NCBI RefSeq assembly: GCF_003124125.1
Contig: NZ_QCXQ01000002.1
Coordinates: 706,799-770,798, forward strand
Direction: 5' to 3'
DNA: 64,000 nt
DNA from: Levilactobacillus bambusae
Lineage (GTDB): Bacteria > Bacillota > Bacilli > Lactobacillales > Lactobacillaceae
Part shown: positions 45,616 through 53,723 of the stretch, piece by piece
Layout of the letters: each line of letters begins with the position of its first letter
Numbering within the stretch: position 1 is the first letter of the stretch
Translations under genes and position numbers: made by a program
Notes under the pieces: model-generated
What the model was told of the DNA's origin: nothing
Database searches by the model: none
What the model saw: only the letters and a program-made list of their open reading frames with translations

Positions 45616-46926
45616 TTAATCAATGTTTAAAATGATCAGGAAGATGACAAATACCACGGCTAACCCGTACATCATGGCGCCGACTTCCTTACCGCGTTTA
45701 GCAGCAATCATGGTTAATGGGTAGGTAATAAAGCCTAAGGCAATTCCATCTGAAATACTGTAGGTGAGGGGCATGCCAATGACCATTAAAAAGGCGGGGG
45801 CTGCGATTTCAAAATCTTCCCAGTGGATTTGTTTTAGGGATTGGGCCATTAAAATTCCAACGATAATTAGGGCAGGAGCGGTCACCTGACTCGTCACAAC
45901 GGTGAGCATAGGCGAGAAAAATGAACCAAGCAGGAAGAGCACGCCGACAACGATCGCGGTAAATCCGGTACGGCCACCAACGGCAATTCCGGCAGAGGAT
46001 TCCACGAAGGCCCCCATGGGTGATGTTCCGAGGAGGGATCCCACAACCATCGTGGTGGAGTCCGCAGAGAGGGCCTTTCCGACGCGGGGAATTTTGTTAT
46101 CTTTTACCAGACCAGCTTGGGTTGCTAAACCGACTAATGTCCCGGTTGTATCAAAGAAGGTCACAAGGAGGAACGTCAGCACCACTACGAGTAACTGAAT
46201 GGTATCGATACTTCCGATATGAGTTAGACCAACTAAGAACGTTGATTTAATACTTGGGACTGCCGCTACCCAGTGGGTGGGCATTGGAATAATTCCGGTC
46301 ACTAAACCTAAAATGACGTTGGCGACCATCCCAATGAAGATGGCTCCCGGGATTTTTCGTGCCATGAGGATTAACGTGAGGAGCAACCCAAAGATTGTCA
46401 GCCAGGTTGACTGAACGCCGAATGATCCTAATCCGACCACGGTGTCCTTGTTGGCAACGACTAGTCCTCCTTCGTTTAAGCCCAGAAAGGCAATGAACAT
46501 CCCAATTCCGCCGCTAATCGCCATTTTAAGGTCGGCAGGAATTGCATCCACTACTTTTTCCCGAATCTTAAAGGCAGTTAAGATCATAAATAAAATTGAA
46601 GCGGCAAAAACGCCCGCTAAGGCCGTCTGCCATGGAACATGCATGCCAATTACTACGGAGTAAGAGAAAAAGGCGTTAATTCCAAGGCTGGCTGAAATGG
46701 CGATTGGATAATTGGCTAAGATCCCCATTAAGAAACAACCGAACGCACTTGCTAAGGCGGTGGCGGTAAAGACCGCACCCTTATCCATTCCGGACGCTCC
46801 TAAGACGTTAGGATTTACGAAGAGAATGTAGGCCATGGAAACGAACGTCGTTAAACCCGCAATGAATTCAATCCGAAAGCTGGTGCCCATCTCGTCAAAG
46901 TGAAAATAATCTGCAATCTTTTGCAT
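45616..46926 (-). CDS. NCS2/AzgA-family purine permease (guanine/hypoxanthine type)
   Basis: 436 residues with about 12 helices. The start has G-T-S-F-R-I-E-F-I-A-G-L-T-T-F-V-S-M-A-Y-I, the AzgA/PbuG signature, with N-A-F-F-S-Y-S-V-V in helix 3 and F-F-D-T-T-G-T-L-V-G and E-S-S-A-G-I-A-V-G-G-R-T-G further on. It takes up hypoxanthine, guanine or adenine by proton symport. PurBox-like sites upstream and the nearby ade and guaB genes agree with a purine role. GGAGGG lies before the ATG. Confidence 0.93.
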   Translation of the reverse strand: MQKIADYFHFDEMGTSFRIEFIAGLTTFVSMAYILFVNPNVLGASGMDKGAVFTATALASAFGCFLMGILANYPIAISASLGINAFFSYSVVIGMHVPWQTALAGVFAASILFMILTAFKIREKVVDAIPADLKMAISGGIGMFIAFLGLNEGGLVVANKDTVVGLGSFGVQSTWLTIFGLLLTLILMARKIPGAIFIGMVANVILGLVTGIIPMPTHWVAAVPSIKSTFLVGLTHIGSIDTIQLLVVVLTFLLVTFFDTTGTLVGLATQAGLVKDNKIPRVGKALSADSTTMVVGSLLGTSPMGAFVESSAGIAVGGRTGFTAIVVGVLFLLGSFFSPMLTVVTSQVTAPALIIVGILMAQSLKQIHWEDFEIAAPAFLMVIGMPLTYSISDGIALGFITYPLTMIAAKRGKEVGAMMYGLAVVFVIFLIILNID

Positions 46927-46950
46927 TAAAGTATGCCCTCCAAATTAGCA

Positions 46951-46983
46951 AAACACGAACGTTTTTGGATATCGTTCGTGTTT
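46951..46983. promoter_or_regulatory. Leader hairpin of the purine permease
   Basis: AAACACGAACG pairs with CGTTCGTGTTT; on the minus strand a short T-run follows, just before the Shine-Dalgarno. It may act as an attenuator or terminate transcription from the other side. Confidence 0.5.
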
Positions 46984-47032
46984 TTATGCTTAAATCACTG
47001 TCTATAGTGTACGATATTTTATTGTTAAAATC

Positions 47033-47090
47033 AATAACCGAACTTAAAAAGAATTCAAAACCGAAAAGTTCGAAAAACCGAACATTTATG
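47033..47090. promoter_or_regulatory. PurBox-like repeats upstream of the purine permease
   Basis: CCGAAC occurs at 47038 and 47078 in the contexts AATAACCGAACTT and AAAAACCGAACAT, close to the PurR box AWWWCCGAACWWT. A degenerate CCGAAA (47061) and an inverted GTTCG (47068) lie between. Confidence 0.6.
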
Positions 47091-47166
47091 AAATTGGACG
47101 GGGGTTTGCATCCGGGGATTAACCGGGTTATATTTTAGGAAGAAATGAAAATGAGGAGATTGCTTG

Positions 47167-47775
47167 ATGACAACGATTTTAGTTTTAGGTCAGGATCAAA
47201 CGGCGTTAATGGTTGCCAAACAGTTAGCGTCATCATCCACAGTTAAGGTGCACTTAATGGTGGCTGAATCCAACGGGGTTCCTGATAATCTTCCCGACCA
47301 AATTACTATTTTTCAGGGTGATTTAACGCAGCCGGAGTCCTATGAACGAGTTTTAGATGGTGTTGGTTACTTGTATTCCGGGTTAGAGGGATCGGGAGTC
47401 GATCTAGCCCTGGAAGCCGTCTTTGATGAGCTAAGGATTCGTCGGCAGGCCCTTACCCGAACCGTCATGCTCACGACGCTTGGGGTTGATCAGGAACTTA
47501 CTTCCCCCATGGCCTATCCGGGAATTTTAGACGTTTCAGGCTACCTAAACGAGCAGCGATTTGCGGCCAAGGTAATTGATGAGGCAGAATTTCCTTACAC
47601 TCTATTACGTGCCGGTGAACTAGTAGATGGACCAGCCGAACGTCCCCGGCTAATTTCTGAGGGTACTCCCGTTCAACCAACCCCAGTTTCACGTGAAACA
47701 ATTGCCACCCTTGCCACTCAAATCTTGTTAGGTGGAGGTTATGATTATCAATCACTGGGAGTTATTCAGGCGTAG
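47167..47775 (+). CDS. NmrA/SDR-like NAD(P)-binding protein
   Basis: 202 residues. A Rossmann start I-L-V-L-G-Q-D-Q-T-A-L-M-V-A keeps only part of the glycine motif. F-Q-G-D-L-T-Q-P is the typical acidic strand of NmrA-type oxidoreductases, and Y-T-L-L-R-A-G-E-L-V-D matches the later conserved block. It is probably a nucleotide-binding sensor or a small reductase. The ATG at 47167 follows GAGGAG by 8 nt. A near-consensus parS site lies inside the gene, encoding V-S-R-E-T. Confidence 0.75.
   Translation: MTTILVLGQDQTALMVAKQLASSSTVKVHLMVAESNGVPDNLPDQITIFQGDLTQPESYERVLDGVGYLYSGLEGSGVDLALEAVFDELRIRRQALTRTVMLTTLGVDQELTSPMAYPGILDVSGYLNEQRFAAKVIDEAEFPYTLLRAGELVDGPAERPRLISEGTPVQPTPVSRETIATLATQILLGGGYDYQSLGVIQA
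47685..47700. promoter_or_regulatory. parS-like site 4, inside a gene
   Basis: AGTTTCACGTGAAACA has the exact consensus core; only the first base differs. It is the best of the four candidates. Confidence 0.75.
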
Positions 47776-47869
47776 TCCAGTCAAAAAACGAAATGTGAAC
47801 TTAATGGGACAATGTGTCTGTCTTTTAGACCAAAATCTGGTAAAATTAAGCGTGTAGAGGTGAAAATAC

Positions 47870-48226
47870 ATGTCAATTAACGTCACTGCCGCACAACTTG
47901 AAATGATTAAGCAACAAATGAGCGAAGCAAATCAGCAATCCCACTTCGTCATTTTTAAAACGATTGAGAAAAAAACGGGTCGAATTCAGCGCCTAATTAC
48001 GGATCATAGCAGTTATGAAATGATTCGTCGGGATCATGATGAGATGGAACTCGTTATTGAGCGCGATATTGTTCCCATTACGGACGCCCTCGCACGGTGG
48101 GCAGTTGCCGAAAATATGGCAGCTACCAACGGAGAACAAGCCCAAGTGGGTCGGGATTTAGAGGACTGTATGAATGCGGTTCTCGTTGAAAATAAATTAC
48201 CGGCTAACGGGCCCGCAAGCTATTAA
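47870..48226 (+). CDS. Hypothetical protein, 118 residues
   Basis: I do not recognise the family. It is soluble, starts M-S-I-N-V-T-A-A-Q-L-E-M-I-K-Q-Q-M, has a beta-rich middle (H-F-V-I-F-K-T-I-E-K-K) with R-R-D-H-D-E-M-E-L-V, and an acidic helical end. No signal or membrane segment. GAGGTG 8 nt before the ATG and a strong terminator behind support a real gene. It lies 95 nt after the NmrA-like gene in the same direction. Confidence 0.75.
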   Translation: MSINVTAAQLEMIKQQMSEANQQSHFVIFKTIEKKTGRIQRLITDHSSYEMIRRDHDEMELVIERDIVPITDALARWAVAENMAATNGEQAQVGRDLEDCMNAVLVENKLPANGPASY

Positions 48227-48250
48227 GTTAGCTGATTATGGAACAACTAA

Positions 48251-48300
48251 AACCCCCGGCTAAACCTGATTAAGCAGATCAGGTTTAGCCGGAGGTTTTT
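48251..48300. terminator. Terminator after the 118-residue hypothetical gene
   Basis: AACCCCCGGCTAAACCTGAT pairs with ATCAGGTTTAGCCGGAGGTT, then TTT. Confidence 0.88.
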
Positions 48301-48301
48301 A

Positions 48302-48354
48302 TGGCTTTTTACGTTAAGCCTTGAGAGTTAATCGAAATGCTCCACGTCCTTTTA
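48302..48354 (-). repeat. Palindromic intergenic repeat, partial (copy 6c)
   Basis: Minus-strand 5' half: GGACGTGGAGC... CTCAAGGCTTAACGT. The 3' half is missing. Confidence 0.55.
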
Positions 48355-48474
48355 ATCGGGTTGCAAGCCTCAACTCTTTCCGGTTAACCCAAGAAACAAA
48401 TAATACTAAAACCCAGTATTTTTTGCTTCTTACGTTAAGCCTCGAGAGTTACCGAGGCTTTCCACACTTTTTTA
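48355..48474 (-). repeat. Palindromic intergenic repeat (copy 6a)
   Basis: Outer arms AAGCCTCGG/GAGGCTT, core CGAGGCTTAACGT and GGGTTAACCGG, inner arms AAGAAGCAAA/TTTGTTTCTT. Close to copy 3a in its outer arms. Confidence 0.85.
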
Positions 48475-48591
48475 GTTGAGTTCCACCGCTCAGATCTCTG
48501 CGGATAACCAAGGTATTGAATAATGCTAAAGCCCAGCGTTTTTCAATACCTCAGTTATTCCTCAAGATCTACCGAGCGGTTCCACAACCTG
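48475..48591 (-). repeat. Palindromic intergenic repeat (copy 6b)
   Basis: Starts right behind the xylosidase stop. Outer arms ACCGCTC/GAGCGGT, AGATCT both sides, inner arms AGGTATTGAA/TTCAATACC. The gap 48227-48591 is filled by the terminator and copies 6a-6c. Confidence 0.87.
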
Positions 48592-50214
48592 TTAGTCCGC
48601 CAACTCCGCATAGTCAAAGTTATAGAAGTTGGCTTCTCGGTTATACCCGGCGTAGTCAACGGCTGCTAGGCCAACGAAGGCTCCGGTGAAGAAGCCGCCA
48701 TAGGTTTGTAAGACGTAGTCGTCGGAGACAACCGCAGCGTCCAGTTCAACTGGAATATCCTGCCAGGTTTTGCCGTCCAACGAGTAGGCGTAGGAGTAGC
48801 TTGACGTCCGAACCTTTGTCTTAAACCAAACGGATTGGGTGCCCGCTGGGATTTGAATGGCGGCGTCCTTAAGGAAGGAGGTGTACTGGTTATTGTCGTT
48901 TTGGGCCACTTCAATCACATGACCTCGTTCTTCATCCCAGGTAATGAAGACCCAAGAATAGTGTTTGTCATTATAGAAATTCGTTAAGCCGGCCATTTGC
49001 TGGTAGGAGTAGGGGTCAAATTCAACCTTGACTTGGGCGTCAAAGTTGAAGGCTTGCCAGCGTAAGCCAACGAGGGATACGTCGAAGTTGCTGGCAAAGG
49101 ATTCGTGGCCCACCAGCGTGAGTTTACCGTCACCAGTGCGGCCCATATGAGAAGTAAACGGAATTCGCAGGGTGTTCCACTGAGTGGTATCCAGATCACC
49201 CGTAAAGTTATCGTGGTAGGAATGATTATCCGGGGCATCCGTGTGAATAGCGTCCTTAGGGGCCTCAACAAACGTTTGCCCGCCGTGCCCGCCGACAATT
49301 CGAGGCCAGCCCTCGGCATCCCATTCAACCTTTTGGATGGCCGTTTCCCGGCCCAGAGTGCACCAGCCGCGGGGATCCCAGACGGATTCGGTATCGTGAT
49401 GCCACGGACGACCAGTCAGGGAAGCATAGTACCATTCGCCGCCGGGGGTGCTAACTAGAGCGCCGTGCCCTTGTTTTTGAAGGTAGGAGTCGGGGGTATC
49501 AAAGTTGGTAATAAAAGGTTCACCAGGTTCGGTAACAAAGGACTCGGCAGTTAAGCTAGCTGAACGGGCCACCACTTCTTGGTGGGTCCAAACGGTCCCT
49601 CCCTGAGCGGCAAATAGATAGTACTGCCCCTTAATTTTATAAAGGTGGGGACCTTCCACTAACTTAACGTCCGTGCCCCGGTAAATTGTTCGTGCCGTTT
49701 CAGGTTTCACCCGTAAAGTTTCTGGATCAATTTCGGTCAGGGTAATGCCGTTAAACGGCTGTTTGTATTCCCGGTGGTCCCAAGTTTGCTGCACGAGGTA
49801 CTTACGGCCATCGTCATCGTGAAAGAGGGATTCATCAAAGCCAACGCCGTTTAAGAGGGTTGGTTTCGTCCACGGGCCCCGAATGTCAGTCGCCGTGGTG
49901 ACGTAGTTATGCATATCCTTGAAGGGTCCCTCAGTCACCTTGACGTCGGTAAAGACTAACCAAAATTTACCATCAGCGTAAGAGAGGTCGGGAGCCCAGA
50001 TGCCACCCGATGCGGGATTACCCGCCATATCAAGCATGGTCACGCTGGCTAACGGTGAGGGTAGTTCGTTCCAGTGCACCATATCCTTGGATTCATGGAG
50101 GCGAACACCGGGAAACCATTCAAACGTGGAGTTAGCAATGTAGTAGGTATCACCAACCCGAATCATACTGGGATCGGGGTTAAAGCCGGGGAGTACCGGA
50201 TTTTGAATTTTCAT
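48592..50214 (-). CDS. xynB: GH43 beta-xylosidase
   Basis: 540 residues. Five-blade propeller domain starting N-P-V-L-P-G-F-N-P-D-P-S (catalytic base Asp), then W-A-P-D-L-S-Y near residue 110, and V-E-G-P-H-L-Y (catalytic acid Glu) near 205. A C-terminal beta-sandwich (about 335-540) is typical of GH43 subfamily 11. It hydrolyses xylo-oligosaccharides in the cytoplasm. The ATG at 50214 is 8 nt after AAAGGA; the ATG three codons earlier overlaps that site. It forms an operon with the xyloside symporter 25 nt upstream. Confidence 0.95.
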   Translation of the reverse strand: MKIQNPVLPGFNPDPSMIRVGDTYYIANSTFEWFPGVRLHESKDMVHWNELPSPLASVTMLDMAGNPASGGIWAPDLSYADGKFWLVFTDVKVTEGPFKDMHNYVTTATDIRGPWTKPTLLNGVGFDESLFHDDDGRKYLVQQTWDHREYKQPFNGITLTEIDPETLRVKPETARTIYRGTDVKLVEGPHLYKIKGQYYLFAAQGGTVWTHQEVVARSASLTAESFVTEPGEPFITNFDTPDSYLQKQGHGALVSTPGGEWYYASLTGRPWHHDTESVWDPRGWCTLGRETAIQKVEWDAEGWPRIVGGHGGQTFVEAPKDAIHTDAPDNHSYHDNFTGDLDTTQWNTLRIPFTSHMGRTGDGKLTLVGHESFASNFDVSLVGLRWQAFNFDAQVKVEFDPYSYQQMAGLTNFYNDKHYSWVFITWDEERGHVIEVAQNDNNQYTSFLKDAAIQIPAGTQSVWFKTKVRTSSYSYAYSLDGKTWQDIPVELDAAVVSDDYVLQTYGGFFTGAFVGLAAVDYAGYNREANFYNFDYAELAD

Positions 50215-50239
50215 GGGAATCATCCTTTCGTTTTCAAAG

Positions 50240-51730
50240 TTAGGCGTTTTGTTTGGTCAGTTCGGCCTTCCGTTGGTCAGCTAATTCATGGTTCATCTTG
50301 TCAACGTCGGCATCGGTCAGGGGGTACTTGCTCATAATCCACATGGCGACGAAGGCGAGAATAATCGGAATCCAAATCATGGACCACGTGATTCCAGAAA
50401 GGGCAGTTGCAGTCTGAGTCGGCTTGTTTCCGTTGAATCCGACGAAAGCGTTCACATATCCGGGGATGATACCACCTAAGGCAAGCCCGATCTTAAAAAA
50501 GAGTCCCATCAGGGAGTTAATTAAGGCGGCTGACCGTTTATGGGAAGTATATTCACCGTATGTGACAACCTCGGGAACCATGGACCACATGTAGCCCGTA
50601 GCGGAGGTAATTCCCCACTGTTGGATGAACCGACCGGCGTAACCTAGGGCAATGTGGTTCTTGAATTGAGGGAAACCCCAGATCCACAGGAGGAGACTTC
50701 CGACGATGAAGAGGCCGAGGAATAAGTAGAAGAATCCTTTCTTCCCAATGACCTTTTTAACCTTAGGCCAGAGGAAGACCAGGAAAATGCCGGGAATGGA
50801 ACCAATGAGGCCGATTGAAGCCATCCACTCGGAATGGCCGACGTTGTACTGCATAAAGAAGGGCCACACGGTGTTGCCAAAGAACATAAAGGTAAACCCA
50901 ATGAGGAAGAATCCGCCAAGTACCCGGAGCGGTTTATTCCGTTTGAACTCCGTAATTAAATCGGAATACTTGACGTTTTCGGTCTCGGCTTTGGTGGCAA
51001 CGACCCGTTCCTTAACCCCGAAGTAGGTGAGCATGAGGAGGCCAAACCCAATAACCATGTAAATCATCATGACCTTGAAGTAGGCGGGGCCGGCAGCCCG
51101 GGATGCATAATTTCCGAGGTTTAAGTGGATCCCGAACATCCCAATATCCTTATTGATTTTATCTGGGGATGCCATTTGAACGAATAAGGGCAAAAACGTG
51201 TAAACCATTAAGTTTCCGACGTTGGCTTCGGTCATCCGGATGGTGGTGATACTAGAGATTTCGTCCGTATCCCGGGTGAGAGAAGCGTTTAACGAACCGT
51301 AGGGAATGTTGACGAGGGAGTAAACCATCGCGGTCGCTAAGTATGAACAGAAGGCGTAGATGATACTGCCATGGACGGCCGGAATGGGGAGAAAGAGGAG
51401 CGCCGTTAATACGGTAAGGGGAATTCCAAACCAGAGCAGGTAGGGGCGGTATTTCCCCGCCTTGGGGTTTCGTTTATCCACGAAGGCCCCGACGAAGGGA
51501 TCCCAAAAGACGTTAACCCACCGAACCACTAAGAAGATGGTAGCCCCGGCAGCAGCCGAAATGCCGTCGACGGTTGTTAAGTAGAAGAGCAACATGGAGC
51601 CAACGGTCCCGAAGATCAAGTTTTGGGCCAGGTCACCGGCACCATAAGAAATTTTTTCAAACAGCGTCAGTTTGGCAAACTCGTTTGACGGTTTGGTTTC
51701 CTTTGGGGTCTGAATTGTGGTATCTGCCAT
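50240..51730 (-). CDS. xynP: Xyloside/pentoside cation symporter (GPH family, XynP/XylP-like)
   Basis: 496 residues, 12 hydrophobic segments. The start I-S-Y-G-A-G-D-L-A-Q-N-L-I-F-G is the GPH (MelB) signature; further blocks are D-P-F-V-G-A-F-V-D-K-R and G-K-Y-R-P-Y-L-L-W. It should import isoprimeverose or xylobiose-type sugars for the xylosidase behind it. AAGGAAG lies before the ATG. The promoter region carries a XylR-like operator and a cre-like site. Confidence 0.93.
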   Translation of the reverse strand: MADTTIQTPKETKPSNEFAKLTLFEKISYGAGDLAQNLIFGTVGSMLLFYLTTVDGISAAAGATIFLVVRWVNVFWDPFVGAFVDKRNPKAGKYRPYLLWFGIPLTVLTALLFLPIPAVHGSIIYAFCSYLATAMVYSLVNIPYGSLNASLTRDTDEISSITTIRMTEANVGNLMVYTFLPLFVQMASPDKINKDIGMFGIHLNLGNYASRAAGPAYFKVMMIYMVIGFGLLMLTYFGVKERVVATKAETENVKYSDLITEFKRNKPLRVLGGFFLIGFTFMFFGNTVWPFFMQYNVGHSEWMASIGLIGSIPGIFLVFLWPKVKKVIGKKGFFYLFLGLFIVGSLLLWIWGFPQFKNHIALGYAGRFIQQWGITSATGYMWSMVPEVVTYGEYTSHKRSAALINSLMGLFFKIGLALGGIIPGYVNAFVGFNGNKPTQTATALSGITWSMIWIPIILAFVAMWIMSKYPLTDADVDKMNHELADQRKAELTKQNA

Positions 51731-51839
51731 TCAATAAACTTCCTTTCTATTTGTGACGAAGGTGAAGCGGTGTACCATGAAAAACGGTCAAAATGTGCGC
51801 ACATGAATGACGGTGGCTGATGCTAAAACCTAGCAGCTT

Positions 51840-51867
51840 GTTAAGTTGGTTTTGGCAACAAACTAAC
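51840..51867. promoter_or_regulatory. XylR-like operator upstream of xynP-xynB
   Basis: An imperfect 28-bp palindrome: left arm GTTAAGTTGGTT, right arm AACAAACTAAC. It resembles XylR operators of the form TTAGTTTGTT-N-AACAAACTAA. It lies just after the -10. A 12-bp palindrome (51793-51804) of unknown meaning is further downstream in the leader. Confidence 0.7.
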
Positions 51868-51874
51868 TACAAAG

Positions 51875-51902
51875 AGGATAACACATTTAATTTAACTTTG
51901 AA
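51875..51902 (-). promoter_or_regulatory. Promoter of xynP-xynB
   Basis: Minus strand TTCAAA, 16 nt, TATCCT. Confidence 0.5.
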
Positions 51903-51955
51903 ACCGGATTCACAAATGAAAAATAGTCATTTACGGGAATTTACCGAAAACTCAT

Positions 51956-51969
51956 TGAAACCGATTTCT
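51956..51969. promoter_or_regulatory. cre-like site (CcpA) upstream of xynP
   Basis: TGAAACCGATTTCT fits the cre consensus WGNAANCGNWNNCW in all fixed positions. Confidence 0.65.
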
Positions 51970-52027
51970 AAAATAATCCCTACACATCCGGCAAAGTGTT
52001 GGTAAACTCGCCGTTTGCCGGTAAATA

Positions 52028-52078
52028 AAAAACTCCGACTGCTTCTTCAGGATGAAGAGAAAAAGCAGACAGAGTTTT
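52028..52078 (-). terminator. Terminator of xylT
   Basis: AAACTC...CTGCTT pairs with AAGCAG...GAGTTT, then T-rich sequence on the minus strand. Confidence 0.8.
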
Positions 52079-52096
52079 AAATTTGGATAAATTTCA

Positions 52097-53485
52097 TTAG
52101 TGAGCGGAGTGGGTGACATCGGTTATCTCAACGTCTTTTTCAACTCCGGCCCGGTTTCTCAGGGTCATTTCAATTTCTTCGAGTGACCGGCCCCGGGTTT
52201 CAAACACATTAGAGTGAACGAACCAAATGGCCACGAAACAGATAATGCCATAGCCGATAAAGAGGCTGCCCGTACCAAAGAAGTTGAGTAGGGGTGGGAA
52301 GGTTAACGAAACGATCATGTTGGCGCCCCAGTTAATGATGCTGCTGAAGGAATTGCCAAGTCCCCGAATGTTTAACGGGAAGACTTCCCCAATCATTACC
52401 CACATAACGGGGCCCCAAGTGGCCGAGAAGAAAGCAATGTAAATGGTTAAGGCGAGCACACAGATAACGGCCGCCGTCGTAGATCCCTTAGAAAAGTGCA
52501 TGGCAAAACTCATGATAAACAGGGAGATTCCCATGCCAATAGCACCCCCAATGAGCATCTTTTTCCGGTCAATTTTATCCATAATGGCTACTGCAACGGC
52601 CGTGACAATCACGTTGAAGATCCCAATCCCAATGTGGGCGATTAACGCGGCTGAAACTCCGAAACCGACGTCCGTAAAGATGGTTGGGGCGTAGTAAAGT
52701 ACCGTATTACAGCCCATGATTTGCTGGAAGACGGCGAGACCGACCCCAATCAGTAAAGCGGGGTGAACCATCTTGCTAAATAGTTCGGTCCATCCGCCGC
52801 TTTGCAGCTTAGCCTGGGCTTCGATTTGGTTTAGCTCGGCGTTTGAAGCCACGGCATCGTTATGGTTCATCTGCATGATGACCCCTTCGGCTTCAGCGAC
52901 CTTTCCCTGTTTGACGAGGAAGCGGGGACTTTCAGGAAGCAGCAGGCCGCCAAAGAAAAGGATGGCGGCGGGGAGGGCAGCGAACCCGAGCATCCAACGC
53001 CAACCGGTATAAATACCGGAAAAGCTGTAGTTGGTTATGTAAGCTAAGAGAATCCCAGTCATGACCATCAGCTGGAACAGACTGGAAACCGTGCCCCGTT
53101 TGTCGGCGGGAGCTAACTCTGCGAGGTAGGTGGGGATTAAAGCGGATGCGGCACCCACGCCCATTCCCAGGATAATCCGAGAAATAATCAGGGACCAAAA
53201 TTCTGGGGAGAAGGCGGAACCTAACGCGCCGACGAAGAAGATAATGGCGGAGAGTAGGACTAGCTTCCGCCGACCGTAACGATCGGACATTGGGCCGATG
53301 ATAGCGGCCCCTAACATGGCGCCCAGTAAGACGGCACTGACAACCCATCCCTGCTGCCACGATCCGAGGTTCAGCTGCTTTTGAATGAAGAGGATTGCCC
53401 CGGAGATTACCCCGGTGTCGTATCCAAATAGTAACCCGCCGAGTGCGCCAAAGAAATAGACGAACCCTGTTGAGACTTTATGCAT
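52097..53485 (-). CDS. xylT: D-xylose/sugar-proton symporter (MFS, XylT-like)
   Basis: 462 residues, 12 helices. G-A-L-G-G-L-L-F-G-Y-D-T-G-V-I-S-G-A at the start, G-P-M-S-D-R-Y-G-R-R-K, P-E-S-P-R-F-L and G-R-S-L-E-E-I-E are the sugar-porter signatures. It resembles the xylose-proton symporter of lactobacilli. The ATG at 53485 follows AAGGAG by 10 nt; a longer frame to 53548 would start inside the operator. No xylA/xylB/xylR is in the window. Confidence 0.9.
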   Translation of the reverse strand: MHKVSTGFVYFFGALGGLLFGYDTGVISGAILFIQKQLNLGSWQQGWVVSAVLLGAMLGAAIIGPMSDRYGRRKLVLLSAIIFFVGALGSAFSPEFWSLIISRIILGMGVGAASALIPTYLAELAPADKRGTVSSLFQLMVMTGILLAYITNYSFSGIYTGWRWMLGFAALPAAILFFGGLLLPESPRFLVKQGKVAEAEGVIMQMNHNDAVASNAELNQIEAQAKLQSGGWTELFSKMVHPALLIGVGLAVFQQIMGCNTVLYYAPTIFTDVGFGVSAALIAHIGIGIFNVIVTAVAVAIMDKIDRKKMLIGGAIGMGISLFIMSFAMHFSKGSTTAAVICVLALTIYIAFFSATWGPVMWVMIGEVFPLNIRGLGNSFSSIINWGANMIVSLTFPPLLNFFGTGSLFIGYGIICFVAIWFVHSNVFETRGRSLEEIEMTLRNRAGVEKDVEITDVTHSAH

Positions 53486-53523
53486 GTGTTTCACGCTCCT
53501 TTTAAAATGGGGAATAGGGTTTA

Positions 53524-53548
53524 TTGGTTGGTTCTTAAAACCAACCAA
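53524..53548. promoter_or_regulatory. XylR-like operator upstream of xylT
   Basis: TTGGTTGGTT, five bases, then the exact complement AACCAACCAA. It lies 15 nt after the -10. Confidence 0.72.
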
Positions 53549-53562
53549 CTTGAGACGAAGAA

Positions 53563-53591
53563 AGTATAGCTCTAAATAAATGATATTGCAA
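53563..53591 (-). promoter_or_regulatory. Promoter of xylT
   Basis: Minus strand TTGCAA, 17 nt, TATACT. Confidence 0.75.
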
Positions 53592-53600
53592 CCGCTTTCT
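53587..53600. promoter_or_regulatory. cre-like site overlapping the xylT -35
   Basis: Minus strand AGAAAGCGGTTGCA, close to the cre consensus and covering the -35. Confidence 0.6.
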
Positions 53601-53723
53601 AAAAGGACTAGACACTCTCGACAAAAAGTCGAAACCGGAAATAATTAATATCGAACAGACATTCGGATTTATAGTGGGATATGTTAAAATAGGGAACATC
53701 AAAAGACGTTTGGAGGAAACAGC

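Noticed and set aside
46927-47160. Purine riboswitch before the NCS2 permease
   Set aside because: The aptamer loops (CCGTAAA, TCTACC) are absent; PurBox-like sites are present instead.
48666-49328. Long alternative frames inside the xylosidase gene
   Set aside because: Shadow frames of a well-supported GH43 gene; low-complexity composition and no ribosome sites.
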